From contig JAIRXY010000182.1 in NCBI GenBank assembly GCA_031268055.1, forward strand, positions 1 to 9,159: a stretch of 9,159 nucleotides of DNA, read 5' to 3'. The notes beneath the pieces were generated by a model. The model saw only the letters and a program-made list of their open reading frames with translations. It was not told the origin of the DNA and ran no database searches. Position 1 is the first letter of the stretch; the number at the start of each line of letters is the position of its first letter. Of the stretch, positions 1 through 6,901 are shown in pieces. The position numbers and the translations under genes were made by a program. The DNA is from Prevotellaceae bacterium (GTDB taxonomy: Bacteria > Bacteroidota > Bacteroidia > Bacteroidales > UBA932).

Positions 1-842
1 TAGTAGCTCACCTCGTCGGTGTACAGGCGCTGCGGGTAGCTGTTGCCAAGGCACATGTTGACAATGCCCATCGGCAGCAGCAGCGCCTGCTGCACGTAGT
101 CTTCGTAGGCAACTCCCGCTGCTTTCTCAATAACGCGACCAAGTATCGCGTATCCAAGGTTGGAGTAGGAGCTGTGGTCGCCAACATCAAAGCTCAGCGG
201 CGCGCTCAGCGCAAAGCGAATAATATCGTTAACGCCAACAGGCACAGGAATATGCAGCTGGCTGGCAATGGCGTGCCCCATAAACATGGGGTCATCGCCG
301 TTTGGCGTGTCCCAGCCTCCGGAGTGCTCCAGCAGGTTCTTTACGGTAATTTGCAGCACGCGGGCATCGTATATCCTGCCAAAAACCGAATCGCTCAAAA
401 TCCCCCCGCTGCCAAATACCTTGTCGCTCAGGCTCAGCTTTCCCTCCTCCACCAGCTTCATAATGGCGACTGCCGTAATCAGCTTGGAAACGCTTGCTAT
501 CCGAAAAACATGGCCGGGCGTTACCTCCGTCATTTGCTCCACATCAGCATAGCCAAAGCCTTTGGCGTAGAGCAACTTACCATCCTTGGCAATGGCAAGC
601 GAAGCTCCGTTGATTTTCCACTTCTTCAAAAAATTCCGCACTACGCTATCGCCCTTCTCAAATTCGGGAAGGTCAAACATTTCGTTGGTCAACGGCAAAA
701 GTTGAGGCAGCGGAAAAGGTGAATGTTCCTTGGCTTCGCTGCAAGCAGGCAGCACAAAAAGCGTAAGGCACACGGCTACCCTTACCGTAGCTACAGCCAC
801 AACGTATGCAGCATAAAATATTTTTCGTTTGATACTCAACAT
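1..842 (-). CDS. Serine hydrolase of the beta-lactamase family, lipoprotein (C-terminus outside the window)
   Basis: I translated this from the ATG at 842-840; it stays open for 280 codons to the window edge, so the C-terminus is missing. The N-terminus has basic residues 5-7, a hydrophobic stretch to residue 31, and a lipobox L31-P-A-C34, so the mature protein should be a lipoprotein beginning at Cys34. The segment SVSK at 117-120 is the SxxK nucleophile/base motif, and YSN at 226-228 is the YxN motif of class C beta-lactamases, DD-peptidases and related esterases (Pfam Beta-lactamase, PF00144). The third motif (KTG/HxG) would lie off the window. The family includes peptidases, esterases and beta-lactamases, and the substrate cannot be told from this fragment. 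The signal peptide is long and has an arginine at 21; a GTG at codon 15 would give a more usual length. The gene lies 83 bp after hisF on the same strand, with no clear promoter or terminator between them. Confidence 0.9.
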   Translation of the reverse strand, partial: MLSIKRKIFYAAYVVAVATVRVAVCLTLFVLPACSEAKEHSPFPLPQLLPLTNEMFDLPEFEKGDSVVRNFLKKWKINGASLAIAKDGKLLYAKGFGYADVEQMTEVTPGHVFRIASVSKLITAVAIMKLVEEGKLSLSDKVFGSGGILSDSVFGRIYDARVLQITVKNLLEHSGGWDTPNGDDPMFMGHAIASQLHIPVPVGVNDIIRFALSAPLSFDVGDHSSYSNLGYAILGRVIEKAAGVAYEDYVQQALLLPMGIVNMCLGNSYPQRLYTDEVSY

Positions 843-925
843 AATACATAATTGCTTGGCAACTCGGGACAAGCTACAGCTTACAGGTTAACATTTCCAA
901 CCACGCCGCGCAGGGTGGGGATAAG

Positions 926-1699
926 CTAGCTCTCCGCTGCTACATCCCGCCGTACCACAACTCCTTGTTCTGCCAGATACTTTTTCAGCGTAGGGATTTC
1001 CAGCTCCTTAAAGTGAAAAAGGCTGGCGGCAAGCGCAGCGTCGGCTTTGCCTTTAGTAAACACCTCCTCAAAATGCTGCATGCTGCCCGCGCCGCCGGAG
1101 GCAATAACCGGAATCCCCAACGTAGCGGAGAGCTGCGCCAGCGCGTCGCACGCAAAACCCTGCTTTACACCGTCGTGATTCATGCTCGTAAACAGGATTT
1201 CGCCTGCTCCACGGCTTTCAGCCTCCTTTGCCCAGCTAAGCAAATCTCTGTCGGTAGGGATTCGCCCCCCGTTCAGGTAGCACGTCCACCGGCCATGCTC
1301 GTGCTTAGCGTCGATGGCGCACGTAACAACCTGATTGCCGAAATTCTTTGCAATCTCGTCAATGAACGCCGGTCGCCGGAGAGCGGCAGAGTTTACCGAC
1401 ACTTTGTCGGCGCCAGCGGTAAGGAGCGCCGCCACGTCCCGCAGCTCGTTGATGCCGCCGCCCACCGTAAATGGAATGCTGATGCGCCGCGCAATTTTTT
1501 TTACCAGCTCCACAAAAGTTTTTCGCTTTTCGTGCGAAGCCGTAATATCCAAAAACACCAACTCATCTGCCCCTTCGCTGCTGTAGGCCGCCCCCAGCTC
1601 CACCGCGTCGCCGGCGTCGCGGATGTTGACAAAGTTGACGCCCTTCACCGTGCGCCCCTCTCTAACGTCAAGGCATGGAATAATACGTTTGGCAAGCAT
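926..1699 (-). CDS. hisF: Imidazole glycerol phosphate synthase, cyclase subunit HisF
   Basis: HisF uses ammonia delivered from HisH to convert PRFAR into imidazole glycerol phosphate and AICAR, in cytoplasmic histidine synthesis. The 257 residues match the family length and form one (beta/alpha)8 barrel. Both catalytic aspartates are in the expected places: D11 in PCLDV and D130 in CAIDAK. The phosphate and substrate positions T171, D176, S201 and G203 are kept (TSMNHDG, ASGGAG). The ring at the ammonia gate, R5/E46/K99/E167, and the HisH-contacting D98 are also intact, so this should be a working partner of the adjacent HisH. Residue 174 is Asn, as in enterobacterial HisF. Its start lies 21 bp behind the hisH stop, in one transcription unit. 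HisF paralogues also occur in surface-sugar clusters, but no sugar genes are near. No terminator hairpin with a T tract follows the stop. Confidence 0.97.
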   Translation of the reverse strand: MLAKRIIPCLDVREGRTVKGVNFVNIRDAGDAVELGAAYSSEGADELVFLDITASHEKRKTFVELVKKIARRISIPFTVGGGINELRDVAALLTAGADKVSVNSAALRRPAFIDEIAKNFGNQVVTCAIDAKHEHGRWTCYLNGGRIPTDRDLLSWAKEAESRGAGEILFTSMNHDGVKQGFACDALAQLSATLGIPVIASGGAGSMQHFEEVFTKGKADAALAASLFHFKELEIPTLKKYLAEQGVVVRRDVAAES

Positions 1700-1720
1700 T
1701 GGAATTCAGTGTTTCAAAGT

Positions 1721-2308
1721 TTAGAAAATTCGTAGAAAATTTTTCAATATTTGCTCGCCGACCAGCGCGCTTTTCTCGGGATGAAATTGCAAGGCGTAGA
1801 AGTTGTCCTTATGCAGCGCGGCGCTAAAGGGCTGCACGTAGTCGGTGGTAGCAATGGTATGCGCGCCAAGCTGCGCATAGTAGCTGTGCACGTAGTACAC
1901 ATACGGGTCTTTTTCCAAGCCTGCAAACAGCGGAGAGTCTTTTACCCGAATGGTATTCCATCCCATATGTGGAATTTTATGCTCGATTGATTTAAAGCGG
2001 ATTACGTGCTCGTCAAAAATGCCAAGGCACTCCGTATCGCCCTCCTCGGAGTAGGCGCACATGAGCTGTAGGCCAATGCAAATGCCCAGCGTAGGCTGCT
2101 TCAGGCTGCGGATGAGGTTGTCCAGCCCATGCTCGCGCAGGAACTTCATGGTTGTACTTGCCTCGCCAACCCCCGGAATAATAACCTTATCGGCGGCGCG
2201 AATTACATCAGGGTCGTCGGTAAGCACGGCCTCCTGCCCTATCCGCTTCATCGCGTTCTCGACCGAAAAAACATTTCCGGCGTTATACTTAATAATTGCT
2301 ACGCTCAT
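1721..2308 (-). CDS. hisH: Imidazole glycerol phosphate synthase, glutamine amidotransferase subunit HisH
   Basis: HisH hydrolyses glutamine and passes ammonia through the HisF barrel to the cyclase site. It is a class I glutamine amidotransferase of 195 residues, the usual length. The catalytic triad is visible: nucleophile C77 in GICIGLQ, and H176 and E178 in FHPEKS; K179 matches the lysine that salt-bridges to HisF D98. The oxyanion-strand motif PGVG is at 45-48. The start ATG opens directly into the conserved first strand (SVAIIKYNAGN), so no longer start is needed. The gene sits upstream of hisF with a 21-bp gap and downstream of a 48-residue ORF with a 59-bp gap, suggesting one operon read from the promoter-like site near 2550. 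In most his operons hisA lies between hisH and hisF; here it does not. Confidence 0.97.
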   Translation of the reverse strand: MSVAIIKYNAGNVFSVENAMKRIGQEAVLTDDPDVIRAADKVIIPGVGEASTTMKFLREHGLDNLIRSLKQPTLGICIGLQLMCAYSEEGDTECLGIFDEHVIRFKSIEHKIPHMGWNTIRVKDSPLFAGLEKDPYVYYVHSYYAQLGAHTIATTDYVQPFSAALHKDNFYALQFHPEKSALVGEQILKNFLRIF

Positions 2309-2367
2309 CGAATACTTAACTTAAAAATTAGCGCCCACATTTTTTTGCCTTATCCTCTCCTACCCTG

Positions 2368-2514
2368 CTACTTTACAGCGCCATGCTTCTTTGTGTAGGC
2401 CTTGCGGTCGAATCTAAAGTAGCGGGCAGCGCGGTGGGTTACGTTGCGCTTTTTTTCCTCCAAGGCAATGAGGTATTTTTCGCCCTCAATAATTTTTTTG
2501 TAGAAGTTGTGCAC
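2368..2514 (-). CDS. Small basic protein of unknown function, GTG start, first ORF of the hisHF unit
   Basis: I read a 48-residue frame from the GTG at 2514-2512 to the TAG at 2370-2368. An in-frame TAA lies four codons upstream, so the protein cannot be longer in this frame. A good ribosome binding site (GAGAGG) sits 6 bases before the GTG. Codon choice (TAC, AAC, CGC, GCC, CAC) matches the neighbouring genes, which argues that it is coding. The product is very basic, with about 14 Lys/Arg against 5 Asp/Glu; it begins HNFYKKIIEGEK and contains the aromatic/basic stretch RYFRFDRKAY at 31-40. It has no signal peptide or membrane segment. I do not recognise the family. It could bind nucleic acid or be the remnant of a longer gene. 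It is not a histidine attenuator leader, because its three His codons are scattered. An ATG 4 bases upstream is in another frame that stops after 26 codons. Confidence 0.6.
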   Translation of the reverse strand: MHNFYKKIIEGEKYLIALEEKKRNVTHRAARYFRFDRKAYTKKHGAVK

Positions 2515-2526
2515 GTCATACCTCTC

Positions 2527-2538
2527 TTAACTTGTTAA
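2527..2538. repeat. Short palindrome in the 5' leader of the hisHF unit
   Basis: TTAAC-TT-GTTAA is a 5-2-5 inverted repeat between the putative -7 element and the ribosome binding site of the small ORF. Its position just after the expected transcript start would suit a repressor site, but a short A/T-rich palindrome can arise by chance. No regulator can be named. Confidence 0.3.
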
Positions 2539-2547
2539 AGTTAAAAG

Positions 2548-2555
2548 CAAAGGTA
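2548..2555 (-). promoter_or_regulatory. Bacteroidetes-type -7 element for the small ORF-hisH-hisF unit
   Basis: The minus strand reads TACCTTTG, a perfect match to the Bacteroidetes -7 consensus TAnnTTTG. It lies 33 bases before the GTG of the 48-residue ORF, and the expected transcript start would be near 2541. No good TTTG -33 element is seen about 19 bases further up; a CTTG is nearer, at about 15. The same nine bases, TACCTTTGC, occur before xylR. Confidence 0.6.
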
Positions 2556-2680
2556 GCAATTATGTCTACTCAAGCGCCATGCTTAACACAAAATATATTG
2601 CAATAATTTATTTATCAAATACTTTGATGTTGTACGAATCACAATGTCATCGCCAAAGCTTACTGCACTTAGCTTAGCAA

Positions 2681-3634
2681 TCAGCTGCCCAGAGGATTCC
2701 ACGCGTCGCAGCCTTTCAAAACGTTTCGGGGAGTATATTTCTCCGCCTCCTTGCTGCTCAGCCGGCGCGACCACGGCGCGCGCCCTAAGGTATCTGCTCC
2801 CGCTCCCGTATTCTGAAACTCGACGTAGCGCGCCGTCTCTTCACGCTCGGGAGCGTTCCAGTTGTGCCAACCTGCCGGAAGAATATGTTCACCCAAGTCG
2901 CAATGCATAAACAGCACGGCAGCGTAGGCGCGCCACGGACGGCCAAGGTAAACCTTGCTGACGGCAGAATCGGCCACCAGCGTGCAGCGGTTGAAAACGT
3001 AGCCAAACTCGTGGTTTTGCGGCGTGGAGGCCGCCGTGATGTACGAATTTTTTTTGCTCCTGATGGTGCAGCTCTCAAACCACGCCGTGGCAGGGCCAAA
3101 AATAAAATCGGTGGTACCCTCAATGTAGCACTCGGCGTAGTACTGCCGGCTATCGCCGTTGCCCGTGAACAGGGTGTCCTGATTGCCCAGAAAGCGGCAG
3201 CCCTTGAACACAACGCGGTCGCCCTCCACATGCACTGCCACGGCCTGCCCCAGCTGGGGTGCGTTGTTTTCAACGGTAAGATTTTCCGCCCTAAAATCGC
3301 TCCCCAGCACCAGCAGCGTGTAGGTTTTGAACGTTCCCATTTTGTTGATGTTGGCGTGGTCGTTGTGAGTAATAATCGTTTCGGACACGCTCTCGCCAAT
3401 TAGCGTGATGCTGGTTTTGAACGCCGGAATCACCAGCTTTTCCCGGTACACGCCCTTTCGGATATAAATTTTGGTTTCGCCTTCCGGTCGGTAGTCGCGC
3501 ACGGAGTTTACCGCCTCCTGAATGGTTGTAAAGTTGCCGCTGCCATCCTGCGCAACAACGATGTCGTAGGGAGATTGCGCCCTCGCAAATGTGCAGCTCC
3601 AAAGGACAAGAAAAGAAAAGAGTACAAGCTTCAT
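2681..3634 (-). CDS. Secreted pectinesterase (pectin methylesterase, carbohydrate esterase family 8)
   Basis: This enzyme removes methyl esters from the galacturonate backbone of pectin, releasing methanol and exposing the chain to lyases and hydrolases. From the ATG at 3634 the protein has 317 residues. Residues 1-19 form a signal peptide (hydrophobic core LVLFSFLVLW, cleavage after ARA), so it should act in the periplasm or outside. The rest is a right-handed beta-helix with the family signatures in order: GVYREKL at 61-67, Q130 in GQAV, QDTL at 152-155 (D153), DFIFG at 176-180 (D176, nucleophile) and LGRPW at 230-234 (R232, W234). All catalytic residues are present. An in-frame ATG 13 codons upstream would hide the signal peptide and lies before the promoter element at 3663-3670, so I prefer the inner start. 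Pectinesterase and xylose genes together suggest plant cell-wall use. No SusC/SusD pair is in view. Confidence 0.95.
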   Translation of the reverse strand: MKLVLFSFLVLWSCTFARAQSPYDIVVAQDGSGNFTTIQEAVNSVRDYRPEGETKIYIRKGVYREKLVIPAFKTSITLIGESVSETIITHNDHANINKMGTFKTYTLLVLGSDFRAENLTVENNAPQLGQAVAVHVEGDRVVFKGCRFLGNQDTLFTGNGDSRQYYAECYIEGTTDFIFGPATAWFESCTIRSKKNSYITAASTPQNHEFGYVFNRCTLVADSAVSKVYLGRPWRAYAAVLFMHCDLGEHILPAGWHNWNAPEREETARYVEFQNTGAGADTLGRAPWSRRLSSKEAEKYTPRNVLKGCDAWNPLGS

Positions 3635-3662
3635 ACTTGGAAGTTTTTGGATTAATATGCTG

Positions 3663-3670
3663 CAAATGTA
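3663..3670 (-). promoter_or_regulatory. Bacteroidetes-type -7 element for the pectinesterase gene
   Basis: The minus strand reads TACATTTG, a full match to TAnnTTTG, 28 bases before the ATG at 3634. Transcription would start near 3657, leaving a leader of roughly 20 bases. This supports the inner start codon, because the alternative ATG at 3673 would then be untranscribed. No -33 TTTG is evident at the usual spacing. Confidence 0.55.
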
Positions 3671-3722
3671 CATGAAGTTTTTGAATTACACACTGACGGA
3701 TAAAAATTAATTAATTATTTTC

Positions 3723-3966
3723 ACTATTGTCCAATAAAAAAGTTCGTCGCATGGATTGCACCCTTGCAGGGCTTGGTTTTCGTGACGTATCCATTTTCGT
3801 AGGGCTGTAGGGCTTCTCCCTGCGCTAATGATAGCCGCCCTTTCAGGGCTTGACGGTCAGCTTTTGCTCCGTCCGTAGGGCTTCGCCCTATGAAAACGGA
3901 TACCTCACGAAACCTAAGCCTTGAAAGGGCGCAATCCAAACGATAAACTTTTTATCGGATAATAGT
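3723..3966. repeat. 244-bp intergenic element: long imperfect inverted repeat with internal hairpins
   Basis: The left arm (3723-3805, 83 nt) aligns to the reverse complement of the right arm (3885-3966, 82 nt) with 14 mismatches and one 1-base gap, about 82% identity by eye. The outer ends are ACTATT and AATAGT. Small GC-rich hairpins lie inside: CCCT-TGC-AGGG (3761-3771), AGGG/CCCT (3809-3821), GCCCT-TTC-AGGGC (3837-3849), GACGG/CCGTC with inner AGC/GCT (3852-3873) and TAGGGC-TTC-GCCCTA (3876-3890). Several arm mismatches would be G-U pairs in RNA. It fills most of the 350-bp gap between xylA and the pectinesterase gene, starting 18 bases after the xylA stop. It has no coding gene and no clear target-site duplication. 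It could be a non-autonomous mobile or REP-like element, or a 3' structure that ends or protects the xyl transcript. A 71-codon frame inside it is incidental. Confidence 0.85.
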
Positions 3967-3984
3967 AATTCAAAATTCAAAATT

Positions 3985-5301
3985 TCAAACGTACATGTTC
4001 ACAATCGCCTCGTACAGCTCCTGCTTGCCGCTGGTCTGTGCAGGCTCGCCTTTGGTTTTTGCGTACGCTACGATATCCTCCAGCGATAATTTTCCGTCCT
4101 CAAACTCTTTCCCTTTTCCTGCGTCGAACGAGGCGTAGCGGTCGCTCAGCAGCTTTTTGTAGGGCGATTTTTCCAAAATGGCGGCGGCGCTCTCCAGCGC
4201 GCGCGCAAAAACATCCATGCCGGCAACATGGGCAACAACAATATCCTCCAAGTCGGTAGAATTTCGGCGCGTTTTTGCGTCGAAGTTGGTGCCGCCAACC
4301 AAGCCGCCGCTCTGCAAAATCACCAGCATGGCCTGCGTTAGCTCGTAGGCGTCAACGGGGAACTGATCGGTATCCCAGCCGTTTTGGTAGTCGCCGCGGT
4401 TAGCGTCGATGGAGCCGAGCAAGCCGGCGTCGGCAGCGCATTGCAGCTCATGCTCAAACGTGTGTCCGGCCAGCGTTGCATGGTTCACCTCAATGTTCAG
4501 CTTGAAATCCTTGTCCAGCCCGTGCGCGCGCAAGAAGCCTGCCACCGTCTCCGCATCAACGTCGTACTGGTGCTTTGTAGGCTCCATTGGCTTTGGCTCA
4601 ATGAGGAATATGCCGGTGAAGCCCTTTGAGCGGGCGTAGTCGCGCGCTTTGGTCAGCATGGTTGCCAGATGCTCCTTTTCGCGCTTCATTTGCGTGTTCA
4701 GCAGCGTAGAGTAGCCCTCTCGTCCGCCCCAGAATACGTAGCACTGTCCGCCCAGCTCAATGGTTGCGTCGATGGCGTTCTTGATTTGCACGGCGGCGCG
4801 CGCCGCTGCATCAAAATCGGGGTTGGTGGCAGCGCCGTTCATGTAGCGCTTGTGGCTAAAAACGTTGGCTGTGCCCCACAGCAGCTTGATGCCCGTTTCG
4901 GCCTGCCGCTGCTTGGCGTAGGCAACGATAGCTTTCATGTTGGCCTCGTACTCCTCGATAGATTTTCCCTCGTCAATCAAATCCACGTCGTGGAAGCAGT
5001 AGTACTCAATGCCGATTTTTTGCATAAGCTCAAATCCGGCGTCTAACCGCTGCTTTGCCACCTCTAAGGCCGACGCTGCTCCCTGCGTCCACGGAAAGGT
5101 TTTTGTTCCCGGCCCAAATGGGTCGCCGCCTTCGGCGCAGAGCGTGTGCCACCATGCCATAGAGAACTTAAACCAATCCTTCATTTTGCGCCCGTACACT
5201 ACTTTTTCTGCCTCGTAGTAGCGGAACGCCAGCGGATTTTTGCTGTCTTTTCCTTCAAACTTGATTTTTCCGACTTGCGGAAAGTACTCTTTTTGTGCCA
5301 T
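3985..5301 (-). CDS. xylA: Xylose isomerase XylA
   Basis: XylA interconverts D-xylose and D-xylulose in the cytoplasm, the first step of the isomerase route. The 438-residue length and the sequence throughout match the class II enzymes of Bacteroides. The catalytic base pair H104/D107 is in CFHDVDL. Signatures follow in order: FWGGREGY (190-197), [15 protein letters not shown] (233-247, metal ligand E235), [15 protein letters not shown] (271-285, E271 and H274), SIDANRGD (297-304, D299), WDTDQF (D310, D312) and NFDAK (D341). All metal and catalytic residues are present. The start ATG opens into the family's usual N-terminus (MAQKEYFP). It lies 92 bp behind xylB, a gap wide enough to hold its own control sites, and is followed by the large inverted repeat. 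No strong Shine-Dalgarno sequence is seen, which is common in this phylum. Confidence 0.98.
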   Translation of the reverse strand: MAQKEYFPQVGKIKFEGKDSKNPLAFRYYEAEKVVYGRKMKDWFKFSMAWWHTLCAEGGDPFGPGTKTFPWTQGAASALEVAKQRLDAGFELMQKIGIEYYCFHDVDLIDEGKSIEEYEANMKAIVAYAKQRQAETGIKLLWGTANVFSHKRYMNGAATNPDFDAAARAAVQIKNAIDATIELGGQCYVFWGGREGYSTLLNTQMKREKEHLATMLTKARDYARSKGFTGIFLIEPKPMEPTKHQYDVDAETVAGFLRAHGLDKDFKLNIEVNHATLAGHTFEHELQCAADAGLLGSIDANRGDYQNGWDTDQFPVDAYELTQAMLVILQSGGLVGGTNFDAKTRRNSTDLEDIVVAHVAGMDVFARALESAAAILEKSPYKKLLSDRYASFDAGKGKEFEDGKLSLEDIVAYAKTKGEPAQTSGKQELYEAIVNMYV

Positions 5302-5393
5302 AATCTCTAAGTTTTTTTTGTGAAATAAATAAAATTTGTAGCGTAAATAAAAAATGTGAACTGTTCAATAATTCCTGTAATTTGCAAATCGCT
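5302..5393 (-). promoter_or_regulatory. xylB-xylA spacer with two palindromes and a motif shared with the xylR upstream region
   Basis: This 92-bp A/T-rich gap holds two perfect palindromes, TGAAC-T-GTTCA (5357-5367) and ATTTGCAAAT (5380-5389). It also holds TAGCGTAAA (5339-5347), which recurs as TTTACGCTA at 7716-7724 upstream of xylR. These could be regulator sites for independent control of xylA within the operon. No TAnnTTTG element was found, so a promoter here is not shown. Confidence 0.35.
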
Positions 5394-6869
5394 TTACCCC
5401 AAAAGCTCCGCCCACCTCTCGTAGGCCTCCATGCTCGCTTTTACGCTTTTCTCCTCCGGCGTAACGGTCAGCGTTTTTTTCAGCGTAGCAAACGCCTCCG
5501 CTTCGTCTTTGTAAATGCCCGCGCCGATTCCTGCGCCGCGCGCCGCGCCAATGGAGCCGTCGGTGTTGTAAAGCTCAATGGTGGCGCCCGTAACGTTCGA
5601 CAGGGTTTGCCGAAAAACGGGGCTTAGGAACAAGTTGGCGTGTCCGGCGCGGATGGTGCGCGTTTCAATGCCTATCTCGTTCATAACCTCCATGCCGTAC
5701 CTGAAAGCAAACGCCACCCCTTCGTGCGCCGCCCGTATCAGGTGCGCCTTTCCGTGGCGGATAAAGCTAAGGCCGTGGATGGAGCAGCCGTGCTCGCGGT
5801 TGCAGAGCACGCGCTCGGCTCCGTTGCCAAACGGGATAATGCTCACGCCGTCGCTGCCCACCGACACGCTCTGCGCCAGCTCGTTCATGTCGGCGTAGCT
5901 AATACCTTCGGGGGCTATGCAGCTTTTTGCCCATGCGTTGAGGATGGCTGCGCCGTTGATGCATAGCAGCACGCCCACGCGCGTTTGCCTGCTGCTATGG
6001 TTTACGTGGGCAAATGAGTTTATGCGCGATAGCTCGTCGTACTTAGCGTCGGCGTTCACGCCGTAAACAACGCCCGATGTTCCCGCCGTTGCCGCCACCT
6101 CGCCAGGGTGTAGTACGTTGAGTGACAGCGCATTGTTGGGTTGGTCGCCAGCGCGGTAGGTTACCGGAGTGCCTGCGGCAAGCCCCAGCTCCTGCGCCGC
6201 GGCCTCGGTGACGTAGCCCTGCACGCCAAAGGTGGGAACGATTTCCGGTATCAGCTTCAGGTCAAACCCAAAGCAGCGGTACAAAAATTCTGCGGGAGCG
6301 TTGGCCGTAAAATCCCATGCTACGCCCTCGGACAAGCCCGAGGCGGTGGTGCAGGCGCGCCCCGTGAGGCGCATTGCCGCGTAGTCGCCCGGCAGCATGT
6401 AGTACCTTGTGCGAGCGTAGCTTTCCGGTTCATTTTCTTTTACCCATGCCAACTTCGATAGGGTGAAGTTCCCCGGCGAGTTGAGCAGGCTATGCAGGCA
6501 TTTTTCCCGTCCGGCGGCCTGAAGCGCCTTTTCGCCATACGGCACCGCGCGGCTATCGCACCAAATGATAGCGTCGCGAACAACGCTGAGGCTTTCGTCC
6601 ACCAGCACCAGCCCGTGCATTTGGTAGGATATGCCGATTGCCCCAACCTCGCTGGGCTTTACGTTTGCCGCGGCGATAACGGCCTGCACAGCCAGCTTTA
6701 GGTTTACCCACCAGCTTTCCGGATTTTGCTCTGCCCATCCCAGCTTCACCGCCTTTATTTCCATTTCTTTTTTTGGAAAAAATGCGCTTGCGATGGCCTC
6801 GCCGGTTTGCGTGTCCACCAAACTTGCCTTAACGGACGAGCTGCCAATGTCAATTCCAAGAGTTTTCAT
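5394..6869 (-). CDS. xylB: Xylulokinase XylB (FGGY carbohydrate kinase)
   Basis: XylB phosphorylates D-xylulose to xylulose 5-phosphate, which enters the pentose phosphate pathway. The 491 residues fit the FGGY kinase family, with two actin-like ATPase domains. The N-terminal phosphate-1 motif GIDIGSSSVKASLVD is at 5-19. The xylulokinase MHG motif lies in QMHGLVLVD (83-91), and IWCDSRA is at 102-108. The catalytic base is probably D242 in AGDQPNNAL. The C-terminal glycine-rich ATP site is in the region from SIGAARGAGIGAG, near residue 450. The gene stands 32 bp behind xylR and 92 bp before xylA on the same strand, which makes xylulose the natural substrate among FGGY sugars. Nothing appears broken. 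Confidence 0.96.
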   Translation of the reverse strand: MKTLGIDIGSSSVKASLVDTQTGEAIASAFFPKKEMEIKAVKLGWAEQNPESWWVNLKLAVQAVIAAANVKPSEVGAIGISYQMHGLVLVDESLSVVRDAIIWCDSRAVPYGEKALQAAGREKCLHSLLNSPGNFTLSKLAWVKENEPESYARTRYYMLPGDYAAMRLTGRACTTASGLSEGVAWDFTANAPAEFLYRCFGFDLKLIPEIVPTFGVQGYVTEAAAQELGLAAGTPVTYRAGDQPNNALSLNVLHPGEVAATAGTSGVVYGVNADAKYDELSRINSFAHVNHSSRQTRVGVLLCINGAAILNAWAKSCIAPEGISYADMNELAQSVSVGSDGVSIIPFGNGAERVLCNREHGCSIHGLSFIRHGKAHLIRAAHEGVAFAFRYGMEVMNEIGIETRTIRAGHANLFLSPVFRQTLSNVTGATIELYNTDGSIGAARGAGIGAGIYKDEAEAFATLKKTLTVTPEEKSVKASMEAYERWAELLG

Positions 6870-6901
6870 TTCGATTGTTCATATTTTATGCTGTTAAACA
6901 A

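Noticed and set aside
871..882. AAGCT-AC-AGCTT hairpin as a hisF terminator
   Set aside because: It is only a 5-bp stem with no T tract after it on the minus strand.
965..1735. A 256-codon open frame on the plus strand across hisF
   Set aside because: It is antisense to a certain hisF gene with all active-site residues, has no recognisable domains, and exists because of the GC-rich codon pattern of the true gene.
2368..2514. Histidine attenuator leader peptide upstream of hisH
   Set aside because: The three His codons are at positions 2, 27 and 44 instead of in a run, and no terminator/antiterminator pair with a T tract lies before hisH.
2655..2680. AAGCT/AGCTT dyad after the pectinesterase stop as a terminator
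   Set aside because: It has a five-base stem, a ten-base loop and no T run; termination here cannot be supported.
3635..3673. Longer pectinesterase start at 3673
   Set aside because: It would bury the signal peptide behind 13 extra residues and lies upstream of the TACATTTG promoter element.
3724..3939. A 71-codon open frame inside the intergenic inverted repeat
   Set aside because: Its sequence is entirely explained by the repeat arms and hairpins, and it has no ribosome binding site or coding signature.
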